From JBDTME01 sp964583795 (GTDB lineage Bacteria > Patescibacteriota > Microgenomatia > UBA1400 > PJMF01): a DNA stretch of 64,000 bases. Under the pieces are notes generated by a model that saw only the letters and a list, made by a program, of their open reading frames with translations, did not search any database and was not told the DNA's origin. Positions 1 through 7,058 of this stretch are shown piece after piece. The stretch spans positions 1 to 64,000 of the forward strand of contig CAZOWX010000001.1 in assembly GCA_964583795.1 (NCBI GenBank), in the 5' to 3' direction. The translations under genes and the position numbers were made by a program. Within the stretch, counting starts at the first letter, position 1. Each line of letters opens with the position of its first letter.

Positions 1-1
1 G

Positions 2-553
2 CAGCGAACGATTGGTGCGAGTTTAGGGCAGGACTCGGTGCAAAAGAGCATTTTCGCTGGCTTGTTTGGGTTAGGTTTAGTGATGTTGTTTATGATACTG
101 TTGTACGGATGGAAGGGACTCATTGCTGACATTGCGCTGGTCATTTATGCCATTTTAACGATTGCAATTTACAAGATCATGAATGTGACTTTGACATTAC
201 CAGGTATAGCAGGGTTAATTTTGTCGATTGGAATGGCTGTTGACGCCAATATTTTGATTTTTGAGCGAATGAAAGAGGAGTTGCGAGCAGGCAAGCAATT
301 TGATTTGGCTATGAATTTGGGTTTTGGTCGAGCTTGGGATAGCATCAAAGATGCCAACTTAACTTCAATTTTTACTTCCCTAGTTTTGATTAACCCCCTC
401 AATTTTTCGTTTTTGAATTCAAGTGGGCTGGTTCGTGGCTTTGGTGTCACCTTACTCATTGGAGTGCTACTGAGTTTGTTTACGGGAGTATTTGTGAGTC
501 GAACTTTGATGCGCTTATTTTTAAAACCATATGAAATGAAGGATACTCAATAA
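2..553 (+). CDS. secD: Protein translocase subunit SecD, C-terminal part (5' end outside window)
   Basis: SecD works with SecF beside SecYEG and uses the proton motive force to help pull preproteins across the membrane. The window opens inside the gene: frame 2 is open from base 2, and the first residues (RTIGASLGQDS) match the conserved stretch just before the membrane half of SecD. About 183 residues are visible, with several hydrophobic spans and the family motif AVDANILIFERMKEE. The gene stops 11 bases before secF, the usual secDF arrangement. Identification is firm; the start lies outside the window, and the first in-frame GTG at base 38 is internal. Confidence 0.93.
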   Translation, partial: QRTIGASLGQDSVQKSIFAGLFGLGLVMLFMILLYGWKGLIADIALVIYAILTIAIYKIMNVTLTLPGIAGLILSIGMAVDANILIFERMKEELRAGKQFDLAMNLGFGRAWDSIKDANLTSIFTSLVLINPLNFSFLNSSGLVRGFGVTLLIGVLLSLFTGVFVSRTLMRLFLKPYEMKDTQ

Positions 554-564
554 TTTAGATCTTT

Positions 565-1467
565 ATGATTGAACGCATTTTTCATCACTATTGGATATTT
601 TTGGTTATCTCACTGTTGGTGATCGTACCTGGAATGATCAATATAATAATGAATGGAATAAAACCATCAATTGATTTTACTGGCGGAAGTTTGCTTGAAA
701 TTCAATTTCAACAATCACCACCTCCAGAATCAACGAAGTTAGAAGAAGTGTTAAAAGAGAAAATTGAGTTAGCTTCAGTTCAGTCTTCAGGCAGGCAAAG
801 CGTGATTTTGCGCACTAAACCCATTAGTAATGAAGAAAAAGATAAAGTGATGTCTCAAATGAAGCAAAACTTTCCTGACGTTAAAGAGTTGCGTTTTGAG
901 TCAGTGGGGCCAACTTTAGGTAAAGAGTTATTAATTAAGACATTGATCGCAGTTATTGTCGTTTCTATTGTCATTACGTTGTATATCATGCGTCAATTTA
1001 GTGAGTTGAAGTACGGTATCACGGCGGTGATAGCGATGTTTCATGATACTGCTATCCTTTTTTCAGTATTTAGTTTGCTGGGTATCTTTTATGGGGTAGA
1101 GGTAGATGTGTTGTTTGTCACAGCAGTTTTAACCACTCTTTCGTTTTCCGACCACGACACGATTGTTTTTTTCGATCGTATTCGAGAGCTGCGGCGTAAG
1201 CAACACAGTACCCCGCTCAAAGATTTGGTAAATACTTCGGTGTTGCAAACGATGAATCGATCCATCAACAACTCACTTACAATTATCATCATGTTGCTAG
1301 CACTGGTATTGTTTGGTGGTGAAACCATTCGTTGGTTTTCAGTGGCACTTTTGGTTGGTGCTATCACTGGTACGTATTCGTCCACATTCACAGCTGCACC
1401 TCTGTTGCTACTGTGGGAAGATATTGCTACCTGGCTTAAAAAACGCAAGAAGACATTTTCTAAATAA
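565..1467 (+). CDS. secF: Protein translocase subunit SecF
   Basis: SecF is the partner of SecD in the SecDF translocation motor. The 300-residue protein has the family layout: one N-terminal membrane span (about 10-30), an exported domain starting with DFTGGSLLEI and running to about residue 115, then five clustered membrane spans. The signature D-H-D-T-I-V-F-F-D-R-I-R-E lies near residues 195-208; most SecF proteins have a related DTIVVFDRIRE there. It starts 11 bases after secD and is probably cotranscribed with it. Its last eight bases overlap the end of the convergent cca gene, so there is no room for a conventional terminator between them. Confidence 0.95.
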   Translation: MIERIFHHYWIFLVISLLVIVPGMINIIMNGIKPSIDFTGGSLLEIQFQQSPPPESTKLEEVLKEKIELASVQSSGRQSVILRTKPISNEEKDKVMSQMKQNFPDVKELRFESVGPTLGKELLIKTLIAVIVVSIVITLYIMRQFSELKYGITAVIAMFHDTAILFSVFSLLGIFYGVEVDVLFVTAVLTTLSFSDHDTIVFFDRIRELRRKQHSTPLKDLVNTSVLQTMNRSINNSLTIIIMLLALVLFGGETIRWFSVALLVGAITGTYSSTFTAAPLLLLWEDIATWLKKRKKTFSK

Positions 1468-3007
1468 GTTTTTTTGCCCCTTCAATTAATTTTTCTTTAT
1501 TATTCATTTTTGGGTTTTCAATCACAAGTTCACAGAGTTGTTTTAAAATAATTCCCAATTGTGGCCCGGGTTTGAGTTTCAGTTCTTCCATCAAATCATG
1601 TCCATTAATTGCCAAGTCAGTGACTGAAAATGGCTGGTGGAGTTGTGAAAGCATGCGCTGCTTCATCTCTTCAAGACGCCAGCTCGTTTCACGAGAACCA
1701 CTTCCAAGTCGATCAGCAATTCGCAGATCAAGCACATCGTTCACGTTTTCCAAGCCAATTTTTCGCATAAAGCGACGGATGGCTGCATCAGTCATTTTCG
1801 GTTGGTAGTGGAACATATGATACCGAACGAGCAGGAACATGCGCTGAGTATCGTGTTTTGATAATCTCAGGCGCAGGGCAATATTTTTGGCTACTCGTGC
1901 TCCAATCACCTCATGGTTATAAAAAGTGATGTTATTTTTTGTGCGCCGAAATGTTTGCGGTTTGGCAATGTCATGAACTAAAGTTGCTAAGCGAACAATG
2001 GGATCCCTCGAAGGACATTCGCGTAGCGCATCAATACTGTGTGTCCAGACATCAGTAGTGTGATGCCCAGCTTGCTCCACACCTTTCGCCTGAAGTAACT
2101 CAGGAAGAATATGAGCCAGTAGTCCAGTAGTATCAAGATACTCGATTGCTTTAGCTGGATGATCAGTTGACAACATTTTTAAGAGTTCATCTCGAATTCG
2201 CTCCCAACTGACATGAGTAATTAATTCGTGATGTTGTTTAATCGCACTGAGTATCTCTTGATCAAGAGTAAAGTGGAGTTGAACCGCAAAGCGAATCGCC
2301 CTCAACATTCTCAGAGCATCTTCTTTAAACCGATCACTCGCTGGTCCGACTGTACGAATGTGTTGTTTTGTAAGGTCAACTAGCCCACCATAAGGATCAA
2401 TCAATTTCATTGATTGTTTTGAGAGAATGATGTTTTCCTTCGTTGAAGATTTAATCAGTTCCTCATATGTGGCTTCTTGAAAATCAACATGAATAGCAAT
2501 CGAGTTAATAGTAAAGTCGCGGCGTCGCAAATCTCCTTCAAGTGTCTCGCCCCATGTGACTTGTGTTGGTCTGCGAAAGTCGCTGTACACCCCATCTGAT
2601 CGAAACGTTGTGATCTCAAACACATGATCTTTTTTCCCATTTTGAGTTATGAGTTTTGAGTTATGAGTTGTCAGCGATTCATGAATCTTCGTCGCTTCTT
2701 CAACTTGAATAACTTGATTGTATTGTTTGTTGTCTTGCTGTGAGAAATCAAGTAATGGTAATCCAAATTGCTCTCTGACATGATTGCGGTCCACACCCAC
2801 CATGCCAAACTCATTTTCATAAAAGCTGTTTTCAAATAGTGCTTGTATCTGATCTGGAGTAGCATTGGTGGTGAAGTCCCAGTCGGTTGGAGTTTCTTTC
2901 GATAAAAACAGATCCCTTACCGCACCACCCACTACATATGCTTCAAAACCGTTTGATTGAAGGTGATTGAGCACTGCTAATACATCGATTGGTAAAGAAA
3001 GATCCAT
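1460..3007 (-). CDS. cca: CCA tRNA nucleotidyltransferase / poly(A) polymerase family protein with HD domain
   Basis: Enzymes of this class add or repair the CCA end of tRNAs or add poly(A) tails. The head domain shows GGAVRD near residue 25 and the catalytic pair in DWDFTT, followed by RRDFTINSIA. An HD phosphohydrolase-type domain follows (LVHDIAKPQTF), as in HD-containing bacterial CCA enzymes. The frame is open up to 3049, but I place the start at the ATG at 3007 because a TACAAT box lies exactly 6 bases upstream and the extra residues are translated repeat. Residues about 110-123 (THNSKLITQNGK) come from a short-word repeat inserted in frame before the conserved EITTFRSDG motif. CCA-adding versus poly(A) activity cannot be settled by eye. 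Confidence 0.88.
   Translation of the reverse strand: MDLSLPIDVLAVLNHLQSNGFEAYVVGGAVRDLFLSKETPTDWDFTTNATPDQIQALFENSFYENEFGMVGVDRNHVREQFGLPLLDFSQQDNKQYNQVIQVEEATKIHESLTTHNSKLITQNGKKDHVFEITTFRSDGVYSDFRRPTQVTWGETLEGDLRRRDFTINSIAIHVDFQEATYEELIKSSTKENIILSKQSMKLIDPYGGLVDLTKQHIRTVGPASDRFKEDALRMLRAIRFAVQLHFTLDQEILSAIKQHHELITHVSWERIRDELLKMLSTDHPAKAIEYLDTTGLLAHILPELLQAKGVEQAGHHTTDVWTHSIDALRECPSRDPIVRLATLVHDIAKPQTFRRTKNNITFYNHEVIGARVAKNIALRLRLSKHDTQRMFLLVRYHMFHYQPKMTDAAIRRFMRKIGLENVNDVLDLRIADRLGSGSRETSWRLEEMKQRMLSQLHQPFSVTDLAINGHDLMEELKLKPGPQLGIILKQLCELVIENPKMNNKEKLIEGAKKLI
2641..2674. repeat. Short-word repeat inside cca (GAGTTATGAGTTTTGAG type)
   Basis: Three to four imperfect copies of a GAGTT(A/T)T-like word lie inside the coding frame of cca. 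The same word on the opposite strand (AACTCAAAACTC) recurs at 3034-3068, just upstream of the gene. In the protein it gives a hydrophilic loop between conserved motifs, so the insertion is tolerated. Confidence 0.7.
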
Positions 3008-3013
3008 GGGGGT

Positions 3014-3019
3014 ATTGTA
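3014..3019 (-). promoter_or_regulatory. Leaderless-type -10 box for cca
   Basis: TACAAT on the minus strand, followed by the six bases ACCCCC and then the ATG of cca. Transcription would start at or next to the start codon. The same spacing recurs before eight other genes of this window. Confidence 0.65.
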
Positions 3020-3033
3020 CGACAGGGAGTGAG

Positions 3034-3068
3034 AGAACTCAAAACTCAAAGCTCAAAAGTCAAAGTTG
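3034..3068. repeat. Short-word repeat upstream of cca (AACTCAAAACTCAAAGC type)
   Basis: Imperfect tandem copies of AACTCAA/GCTCAAA/AGTCAAA words between the cca promoter and the palindromic element. It is the reverse complement of the family inside cca at 2641-2674. Confidence 0.65.
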
Positions 3069-3151
3069 GATAATTTGCCGATTAACTTGGTTTTATTTTC
3101 CCTGAGAGACAAGTTAGAGTAGTCAAATTTATTTATGAAACCAGAAAAAGC

Positions 3152-3330
3152 TCGTCATCCCGTTGAAAAACGGGATCCATAAAGACAAGTAAAATATTCT
3201 TGGTTATTTTTGTAAACAGAGAAGTTATGAAAAATTTCTTATCAGAAATGACCATCCTGTGTAATTGTACATAAATTATGGAAATGGATCCCGTTTTTGC
3301 CCTAACGGGTACACGTCAACGGGATGACGA
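3152..3330. mobile_element. MITE-like element bounded by inverted palindromes (GTCATCCCGTT...AACGGGATCC)
   Basis: The left end (3152-3180) starts TCGTCATCCCGTTG and ends AAAAACGGGATCCAT. The right end (3284-3330), read on the minus strand, starts and ends with the same two blocks but carries 18 extra bases between them. Each block also folds on itself (TCCCGTT/AACGGGA). The roughly 100 bases inside have no reading frame and no transposase was seen. It resembles a non-autonomous miniature element or two facing copies of a REP-like palindrome. Related palindromes sit inside recJ at 3984-4040 and 4090-4120. This element, flanked by the short-word repeats at 3034-3068 and 3391-3420, fills most of the cca-recJ gap. 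Confidence 0.65.
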
Positions 3331-3390
3331 ACCGTACTTGCTTGAACCTTCATGTTATGTAGTTCTGAAGTTTGTTGGTAAGAAACAACT

Positions 3391-3420
3391 ACTCCCTATA
3401 CCCTAAATCCTATATCCTAA
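3391..3420. repeat. Short-word repeat (CCTATACCCTAAATCC type) before recJ
   Basis: Imperfect copies of CCTA(T/A)A(T/C)CC words run directly up to the recJ -10 box. The style matches the other short-word repeats in the first 15 kb, but the word is different. Confidence 0.55.
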
Positions 3421-3422
3421 AG

Positions 3423-3428
3423 TACAAT
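3423..3428 (+). promoter_or_regulatory. Leaderless-type -10 box for recJ
   Basis: TACAAT followed by exactly six bases (ACGAAC) and the ATG at 3435. It supports that start over the upstream in-frame codon at 3372, whose extra residues would be translated repeat. No clear -35 box is visible. Confidence 0.65.
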
Positions 3429-3434
3429 ACGAAC

Positions 3435-5294
3435 ATGAAATGGGACATTCAATCAGATCAAACAGCTTCCAGCATTGAACAAGTTATTGACGTGTTACTA
3501 CAGGCTCGCCAGATTGAGAAGGGGAGTGAGGCGAACTTTTTTTCGCCTATTCATCCAGTTGATTTGAGCCTCGATGATGTTGGAATTGATAGCGTTGAGA
3601 TGAGTAAAGCGGTGAATCGGATTAAACAAGCAAAAGATCGTGGTGAGTATGTGATGGTATTTGGGGATTACGATGCTGATGGAGTGACTGCTACAGCGAT
3701 TTTGTGGGAGACACTCTACGAGATGGGAGTAAAGGCAATGCCGTTTATTCCCAACCGTGAAAAACATGGGTATGGCATCTCTGATCGGTCACTGGATGAT
3801 ATTCTAAAGGGACGAAGACCAGATTTGATTATCACTGTCGATAACGGTATTGTGGCGCATGGGGCCTTTGAGCGACTACAAAAAGAAGGTATTGATGCGA
3901 TCATTACGGATCATCACTTACCGGAAAAGTTGAAAGTTGAAAGTGATAAGTTGAAAGGTGACCAAGCTCAGAGCAAAGAAAAAGCTCGTCATCCTGAACA
4001 GTCTAGCGAGTTTGCAAGCCAGACAGATTCAGGATCTAAAGTCAAAGGTCAACAAAAAAAAGTAGATCAAGCCTTAAAAAAAGAAAATGATTGTCATCCC
4101 GTTGGAAAACGGGATCTAAAGTCAGAGTACACGATCGAAAGCAAAGATTTTATATTTCCCCCTGCATTAGCGGTGGTGCATAGCACCAAACTCTGTGGAG
4201 CCACTGTTGCCTGGTTCCTCGCCCGCCAACTCAATCCTACCAAAGCCAAGGACTTACTCGATTTATGCGCAATTGGCACGATTGCTGACCAAATGATCTT
4301 GCAAAATGCCAATCGCAGCTTTGCCTATCACGGACTTAATGCTTTACAGCAAACAAAACGCATTGGTTTACTGAATTTGTACGAAGTGGCCGGAATTAAA
4401 GCAAAAGACATTACCAGTGGCAGTGTCAACTTTGCTATCGCTCCGCGGATCAATGCCATGGGACGGTTAAGTAGCGCTTTGGATGCACTGCGGGCCCTTT
4501 GTACCAAGGACAAATCCAAATCACTGGAACTGATAGCGCAGTTACAGGATACCAATAAAGAACGTCAGGAGCTGACTTGGTCGATGGTGGATCAAGCGCT
4601 AGAACGGCAAGATGAATGGAAAGATGAAAAAATTATTGTGTTAAGCTCTGACGCGTATCATGAAGGTGTGATTGGTTTGATTGCGGGGAAATTAATGGAA
4701 GAGTTTACCAAACCTGCAATTGTAATCAGCATGAGTGAAAAAGGAGCCAAGGCCTCGGCGCGCAGTGTTCCTGGAGTCAATATTGTGGAGCTGATTCGTC
4801 AAGTTCGCGATGAACTGCTGGATGTTGGTGGGCACCCAATGGCAGCGGGGTTTAGTCTTGATATTGGTAAGATTGAATCAGTGACAAGACGGTTGCAACA
4901 GATCGCCAAAGAGCAGATTGCTGATGAATTATTGGTAGCACGACTTCCCATTGAGTTGATTATTCCGCTTCAGTTAGTCACACTCGATTTTTATCAAGCA
5001 TTACAAAAATTTGAACCATTTGGCAATGGCAACGCAGATCCGGTGTTTGGATTTAAAGATGTTCAAGTACTGCAAGCCTATGCCATTGGGCGAGAGAAAA
5101 AACATCTTAAATTGGTTATTGGTAACACTCAAGGTCACACTGTCGAATGCATCGGATTTGGTTTTGGGCGACTTGAAACCGAAGTTCAAGCCGCCCAAAC
5201 AATTGATCTGGCAGCCACGATCTCACTCAACGAGTGGAATGGGAGAAAAAGCGTGCAGTTGGTGGTGAAGGATGTGGTTTTAAATGCTATGTGA
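3435..5294 (+). CDS. recJ: Single-stranded-DNA-specific exonuclease RecJ
   Basis: RecJ degrades single-stranded DNA 5'-3' in recombination and repair. Motifs of the DHH phosphoesterase superfamily are present: FGDYDADGVTATA near residues 75-87, VDNGI, ITDHH near 157-161, then the DHHA1 part with GGHPMAAGF and a C-terminal OB-like domain with FEPFGNGN. The start at 3435 follows a TACAAT box by six bases; the protein is then 619 residues. Between ITDHHLPEKL and FIFPPALAV lies an in-frame insertion (about residues 165-233) made of three repeat blocks: a short-word repeat and two palindromic elements. The spacer in this part of other RecJ proteins is much shorter. Conserved motifs on both sides are intact, so the enzyme is probably active. 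Confidence 0.92.
   Translation: MKWDIQSDQTASSIEQVIDVLLQARQIEKGSEANFFSPIHPVDLSLDDVGIDSVEMSKAVNRIKQAKDRGEYVMVFGDYDADGVTATAILWETLYEMGVKAMPFIPNREKHGYGISDRSLDDILKGRRPDLIITVDNGIVAHGAFERLQKEGIDAIITDHHLPEKLKVESDKLKGDQAQSKEKARHPEQSSEFASQTDSGSKVKGQQKKVDQALKKENDCHPVGKRDLKSEYTIESKDFIFPPALAVVHSTKLCGATVAWFLARQLNPTKAKDLLDLCAIGTIADQMILQNANRSFAYHGLNALQQTKRIGLLNLYEVAGIKAKDITSGSVNFAIAPRINAMGRLSSALDALRALCTKDKSKSLELIAQLQDTNKERQELTWSMVDQALERQDEWKDEKIIVLSSDAYHEGVIGLIAGKLMEEFTKPAIVISMSEKGAKASARSVPGVNIVELIRQVRDELLDVGGHPMAAGFSLDIGKIESVTRRLQQIAKEQIADELLVARLPIELIIPLQLVTLDFYQALQKFEPFGNGNADPVFGFKDVQVLQAYAIGREKKHLKLVIGNTQGHTVECIGFGFGRLETEVQAAQTIDLAATISLNEWNGRKSVQLVVKDVVLNAM
3927..3960. repeat. Short-word repeat inside recJ (AGTTGAAAGTTGAAAGTG type)
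   Basis: Three to four imperfect AAGTTGAAAG words translated in frame as KLKVESDKLKGD. It is the first of three adjacent repeat blocks in the recJ insertion. Confidence 0.65.
3977..4040. repeat. Palindromic element inside recJ (GTCATCCTGAA...TTCAGGATC)
   Basis: Ends TCCTGAA and TTCAGGA can pair, with an inner AGTCT/AGACA match. Its first 18 bases (3977-3994) are identical to bases 3143-3160 at the left end of the intergenic MITE-like element. It is read in frame as part of RecJ. Confidence 0.65.
4090..4122. repeat. Palindromic element inside recJ (GTCATCCCGTTGG...ACGGGATC)
   Basis: A perfect 7-bp hairpin TCCCGTT-GGAA-AACGGGA, near-identical to the left end of the element at 3152. It is translated as HPVGKRD. 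The following GGATCTAAAGTC is shared with the preceding palindrome in the same gene. Confidence 0.7.
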
Positions 5295-5299
5295 AATCT

Positions 5300-5557
5300 T
5301 CAATCAGGATTTGAAATATCTTTGACTTTTGCTTTTAAATTAGCCCATAACGCATGAACAACTGCATCCGTGTCTGGTTTTCCAAATACTTCTGTGACAG
5401 CAGCATATTGCTCATCATCTTGCAGCAAGAAAAATAACGCAGTTGTTATGTCGTTGTCGCAAGTCGCTCCATGCAACACTTTGGCTTTTATTTCAGAAGA
5501 AAGAGTGATTTTATCAAACAATTCTAACTGAGTTGGTGATAGATTATCTCGTTCCAT
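5300..5557 (-). CDS. Hypothetical protein, 85 aa
   Basis: I do not recognise this protein. It is 85 residues, mostly acidic and probably helical, with no membrane span or signal peptide. It begins MERDNLSPTQLELFDKI and contains a leucine-rich stretch, TTALFFLLQDDEQY. It starts two bases after the stop of the upstream methyltransferase on the same strand, so the two are almost certainly cotranscribed and translationally linked. That makes a shared function plausible but gives no specific role. It ends five bases from the convergent recJ stop. Confidence 0.6.
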   Translation of the reverse strand: MERDNLSPTQLELFDKITLSSEIKAKVLHGATCDNDITTALFFLLQDDEQYAAVTEVFGKPDTDAVVHALWANLKAKVKDISNPD

Positions 5558-5559
5558 AA

Positions 5560-6396
5560 CTATATTGTGTCAACAAACATGGTTTCGCCACTGGACTCTT
5601 CTGTATGTTTTTTTCTTCCACTAACAAAAAACCATCCATTTTCTGTAATTTCAGGATTTTTTACTGCTTCAACATGTAATGTATCTTCATAAAAGAACGC
5701 TCTAAGTTCATCAACAATTTGATCAACTGTATAGAAAATATGGTTAGAAACAATTGACAAGATTTCTATTAAAGCGTCGATCTGAACGATTAGTTCTTCC
5801 GAAGTTGCTTTTAACTGTGCTTTCACTTCACGATTTTTTTCGTGTCTAAAATCTTGATGCACTTGTCTTTTCTCTGCATTTAATTCATCAAATTGGCAAT
5901 TAGCTCTACGTAATAAATCTGGATGGTGGAAGTTTGCCAAGAATAATCCTTCATGTGTGATCACTCTTTGAATTTCAGCGAACACCTTTCTAGGCATAAA
6001 ATCAGCTGACATGTTTGAATAAACAACATTGAAAGTACCATCAGCAAATGGCAAAGATAGCCCATTAGCTTGAACATGCGGGAAACTTGTTAATAATCTA
6101 GTAATTTTGGCTATATCAACAGTGACAATCTGTACTCTGTGCCAATTTCCAGCCAAAGTTTTTTTAGTAGACAAAAATTGCTCTAGCGGTTGTGGCCCAG
6201 AACCAAGCGATAGTACTCGAATGGTACCTTCTGTCGTTCTTATAAGATCTAAAATGGCAGTTTCTATACGGTCAGCTAAATAGTGCCGAGCATTTTCAGG
6301 ACTATCAGAGTTATTATCTTCGTTAGCGTAGAACTGAGTATACTTCTCTGCAAAATCATCAGGATCGTAGGTCCACCCTTCTTTCTGTCTTTGCAT
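5560..6396 (-). CDS. Class I SAM-dependent methyltransferase, substrate unknown
   Basis: The protein (278 residues from the ATG at 6396) has the Rossmann-like methyltransferase core: motif I VLSLGSGPQP, an acidic strand end in IVTVDIAK, and LPFADGTFNVVYSNMSADF followed by RVITHEGLFLANFHHP. The N-terminus (GWTYDPDDFAEKY) resembles other small-molecule or lipid methyltransferases, but the substrate cannot be told. The frame can be extended to a TTG at 6417, but that codon sits in the terminator's T-run, so ATG 6396 is preferred. A strong promoter, a structured leader and an intrinsic terminator lie directly upstream, suggesting control by attenuation. The 85-residue gene follows two bases downstream. 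Confidence 0.8.
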   Translation of the reverse strand: MQRQKEGWTYDPDDFAEKYTQFYANEDNNSDSPENARHYLADRIETAILDLIRTTEGTIRVLSLGSGPQPLEQFLSTKKTLAGNWHRVQIVTVDIAKITRLLTSFPHVQANGLSLPFADGTFNVVYSNMSADFMPRKVFAEIQRVITHEGLFLANFHHPDLLRRANCQFDELNAEKRQVHQDFRHEKNREVKAQLKATSEELIVQIDALIEILSIVSNHIFYTVDQIVDELRAFFYEDTLHVEAVKNPEITENGWFFVSGRKKHTEESSGETMFVDTI

Positions 6397-6411
6397 ATGC
6401 TTTAAAATAAA

Positions 6412-6443
6412 CAACAAAAAACCCCCCGGTTTTTGCGGGGGGT
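6412..6443 (-). terminator. Intrinsic terminator in the methyltransferase leader
   Basis: On the minus strand CCCCCCG pairs with CGGGGGG around a 7-base loop (6422-6428 with 6436-6442), followed by a run of T. It ends about 16 bases before the ATG of the methyltransferase, downstream of that gene's own promoter, so it would stop transcription before the gene unless overridden. Confidence 0.85.
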
Positions 6444-6541
6444 GTGATTAATATTATTATATTTTACATCACAGCTATCCCCGCCTTCTCTTGAAGGAGA
6501 TAAAGTGTGCGGGTAATAATAACGTGATGTGTCATAACGAA
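6444..6541 (-). ncRNA. Structured leader or small RNA upstream of the methyltransferase
   Basis: Between the predicted start (about 6541) and the terminator, the minus-strand RNA can fold: ACATCAC pairs with GTGATGT as an outer stem, and inside it TATC-T-CCTTC-AAGA-GAAGG forms a hairpin that can be closed by GATA. The ACCCGC segment can alternatively pair with GCGGGG. Promoter, folded leader, terminator, then start codon is the layout of a riboswitch or attenuator; a free-standing small RNA is the alternative. It does not match a riboswitch class I know. Confidence 0.45.
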
Positions 6542-6547
6542 GACTCT

Positions 6548-6576
6548 ATTTTATAGAATAAACAGTTGATTGTCAA
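6548..6576 (-). promoter_or_regulatory. Sigma70-type promoter of the methyltransferase leader
   Basis: On the minus strand TTGACA (6576-6571), a 17-base spacer and TAAAAT (6553-6548). Transcription would start near 6541. The -35 box overlaps that of the divergent aspS promoter. Confidence 0.75.
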
Positions 6577-6598
6577 CGGTCCTATTTTCTCATATAAT
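6570..6598 (+). promoter_or_regulatory. Sigma70-type promoter of the aspS T-box leader
   Basis: TTGTCA (6570-6575), a 17-base spacer and a perfect TATAAT (6593-6598). Start of transcription is expected near 6605. Its -35 box shares bases 6571-6575 with the divergent promoter, so polymerase could not hold both at once. Confidence 0.8.
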
Positions 6599-6710
6599 AC
6601 TCTTATTCAAAACAAATGCGCCAATAGTGTCGTAACGCCACACAATTCCAATCTGGAAGCGCAGACTGAAGAAATTCAGTTCGGGTACGCCCGTGATAGC
6701 GGAAACAAGA

Positions 6711-6812
6711 GGTCTCAGGTGTCAGAGCGTCCCCACTTCACTTGAAGTTACGAGGGGCACAGCGGGTTTCAGGAGTTACCTGACACCCGAAAGCTGAAAC
6801 CTGACACCTAAA
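6711..6812. repeat. CAGGTGTCAG/CTGACACCTG repeat element within the T-box leader
   Basis: It opens with CAGGTGTCAG and closes with CTGACACC...CTGAAACCTGACACCTAA, so the ends pair. An inner stem is offered by CCCC and GGGG around TTCACTTGAA. A second relative lies at 6965-7055 and a fragment lies inside uvrB at 10028-10052. Confidence 0.65.
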
Positions 6813-6848
6813 CTGAGGTGGCACCGCCCTGAGAAATATTTCGAAGGA

Positions 6849-6894
6849 CCCTCTTTTATTCATGTAAATGACGTGAGTAAAAGAGGGTTTTTTA
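6849..6894 (+). terminator. Intrinsic terminator of the aspS T-box leader
   Basis: A stem of about 17 bp including G-T pairs, its lower 10 bp perfect (CCCTCTTTTA with TAAAAGAGGG), loop AAATG, then TTTTTTATT. It is the off-state structure of the T-box switch. Confidence 0.88.
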
Positions 6895-6959
6895 TTGTCA
6901 AATTAGCCAGTATACAAAGAGTTACAACATATAATTAATACATGGAGAGGTGAGTCAGT

Positions 6960-7055
6960 TTTTTAGAGACAGGTTTAAAGTACGTTCTTGTGATACCTGC
7001 TGTGCCCTTCTGTAGCCTTTAGCGAAAGAGGGACACCTGAAACCTGACACCTAAT
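6960..7055. repeat. Second CTGAAACCTGACACC repeat element before aspS
   Basis: It contains GACAGGTTT near its start, GTGCCCTT pairing loosely with AGAGGGACAC, and ends in ACACCTGAAACCTGACACCTAA, the same tail as the copy in the T-box leader. It fills the space between the terminator and the aspS start codon. Confidence 0.6.
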
Positions 7056-7058
7056 GAT

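Larger units (their letters stand above)
6605..6896 (+). promoter_or_regulatory. T-box leader controlling aspS
   Basis: A T-box RNA senses uncharged tRNA and switches between antiterminator and terminator. The signature is at 6814-6829 (TGAGGTGGCACCGCCC), close to the AGGGTGGNACCGCG consensus whose bulge binds the tRNA end. Downstream, CCCTCTTTTATTCATGT (6849-6865) pairs with ACGTGAG/TAAAAGAGGG (6871-6887) as a long terminator stem followed by TTTTTT; the GAGG of the T-box can pair with CCTC at the base of that stem. Upstream GC-rich stem I candidates occupy 6605-6710. The specifier should read an aspartate codon; a GAT near 6695 is a candidate only. Bases 6711-6812 are a repeat element lying between stem I and the antiterminator. 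Confidence 0.82.

Noticed and set aside
6600..6710. A tRNA-like gene before aspS
   Set aside because: The stems and T-box signature downstream fit a T-box stem I; no acceptor stem or CCA-type end can be formed.
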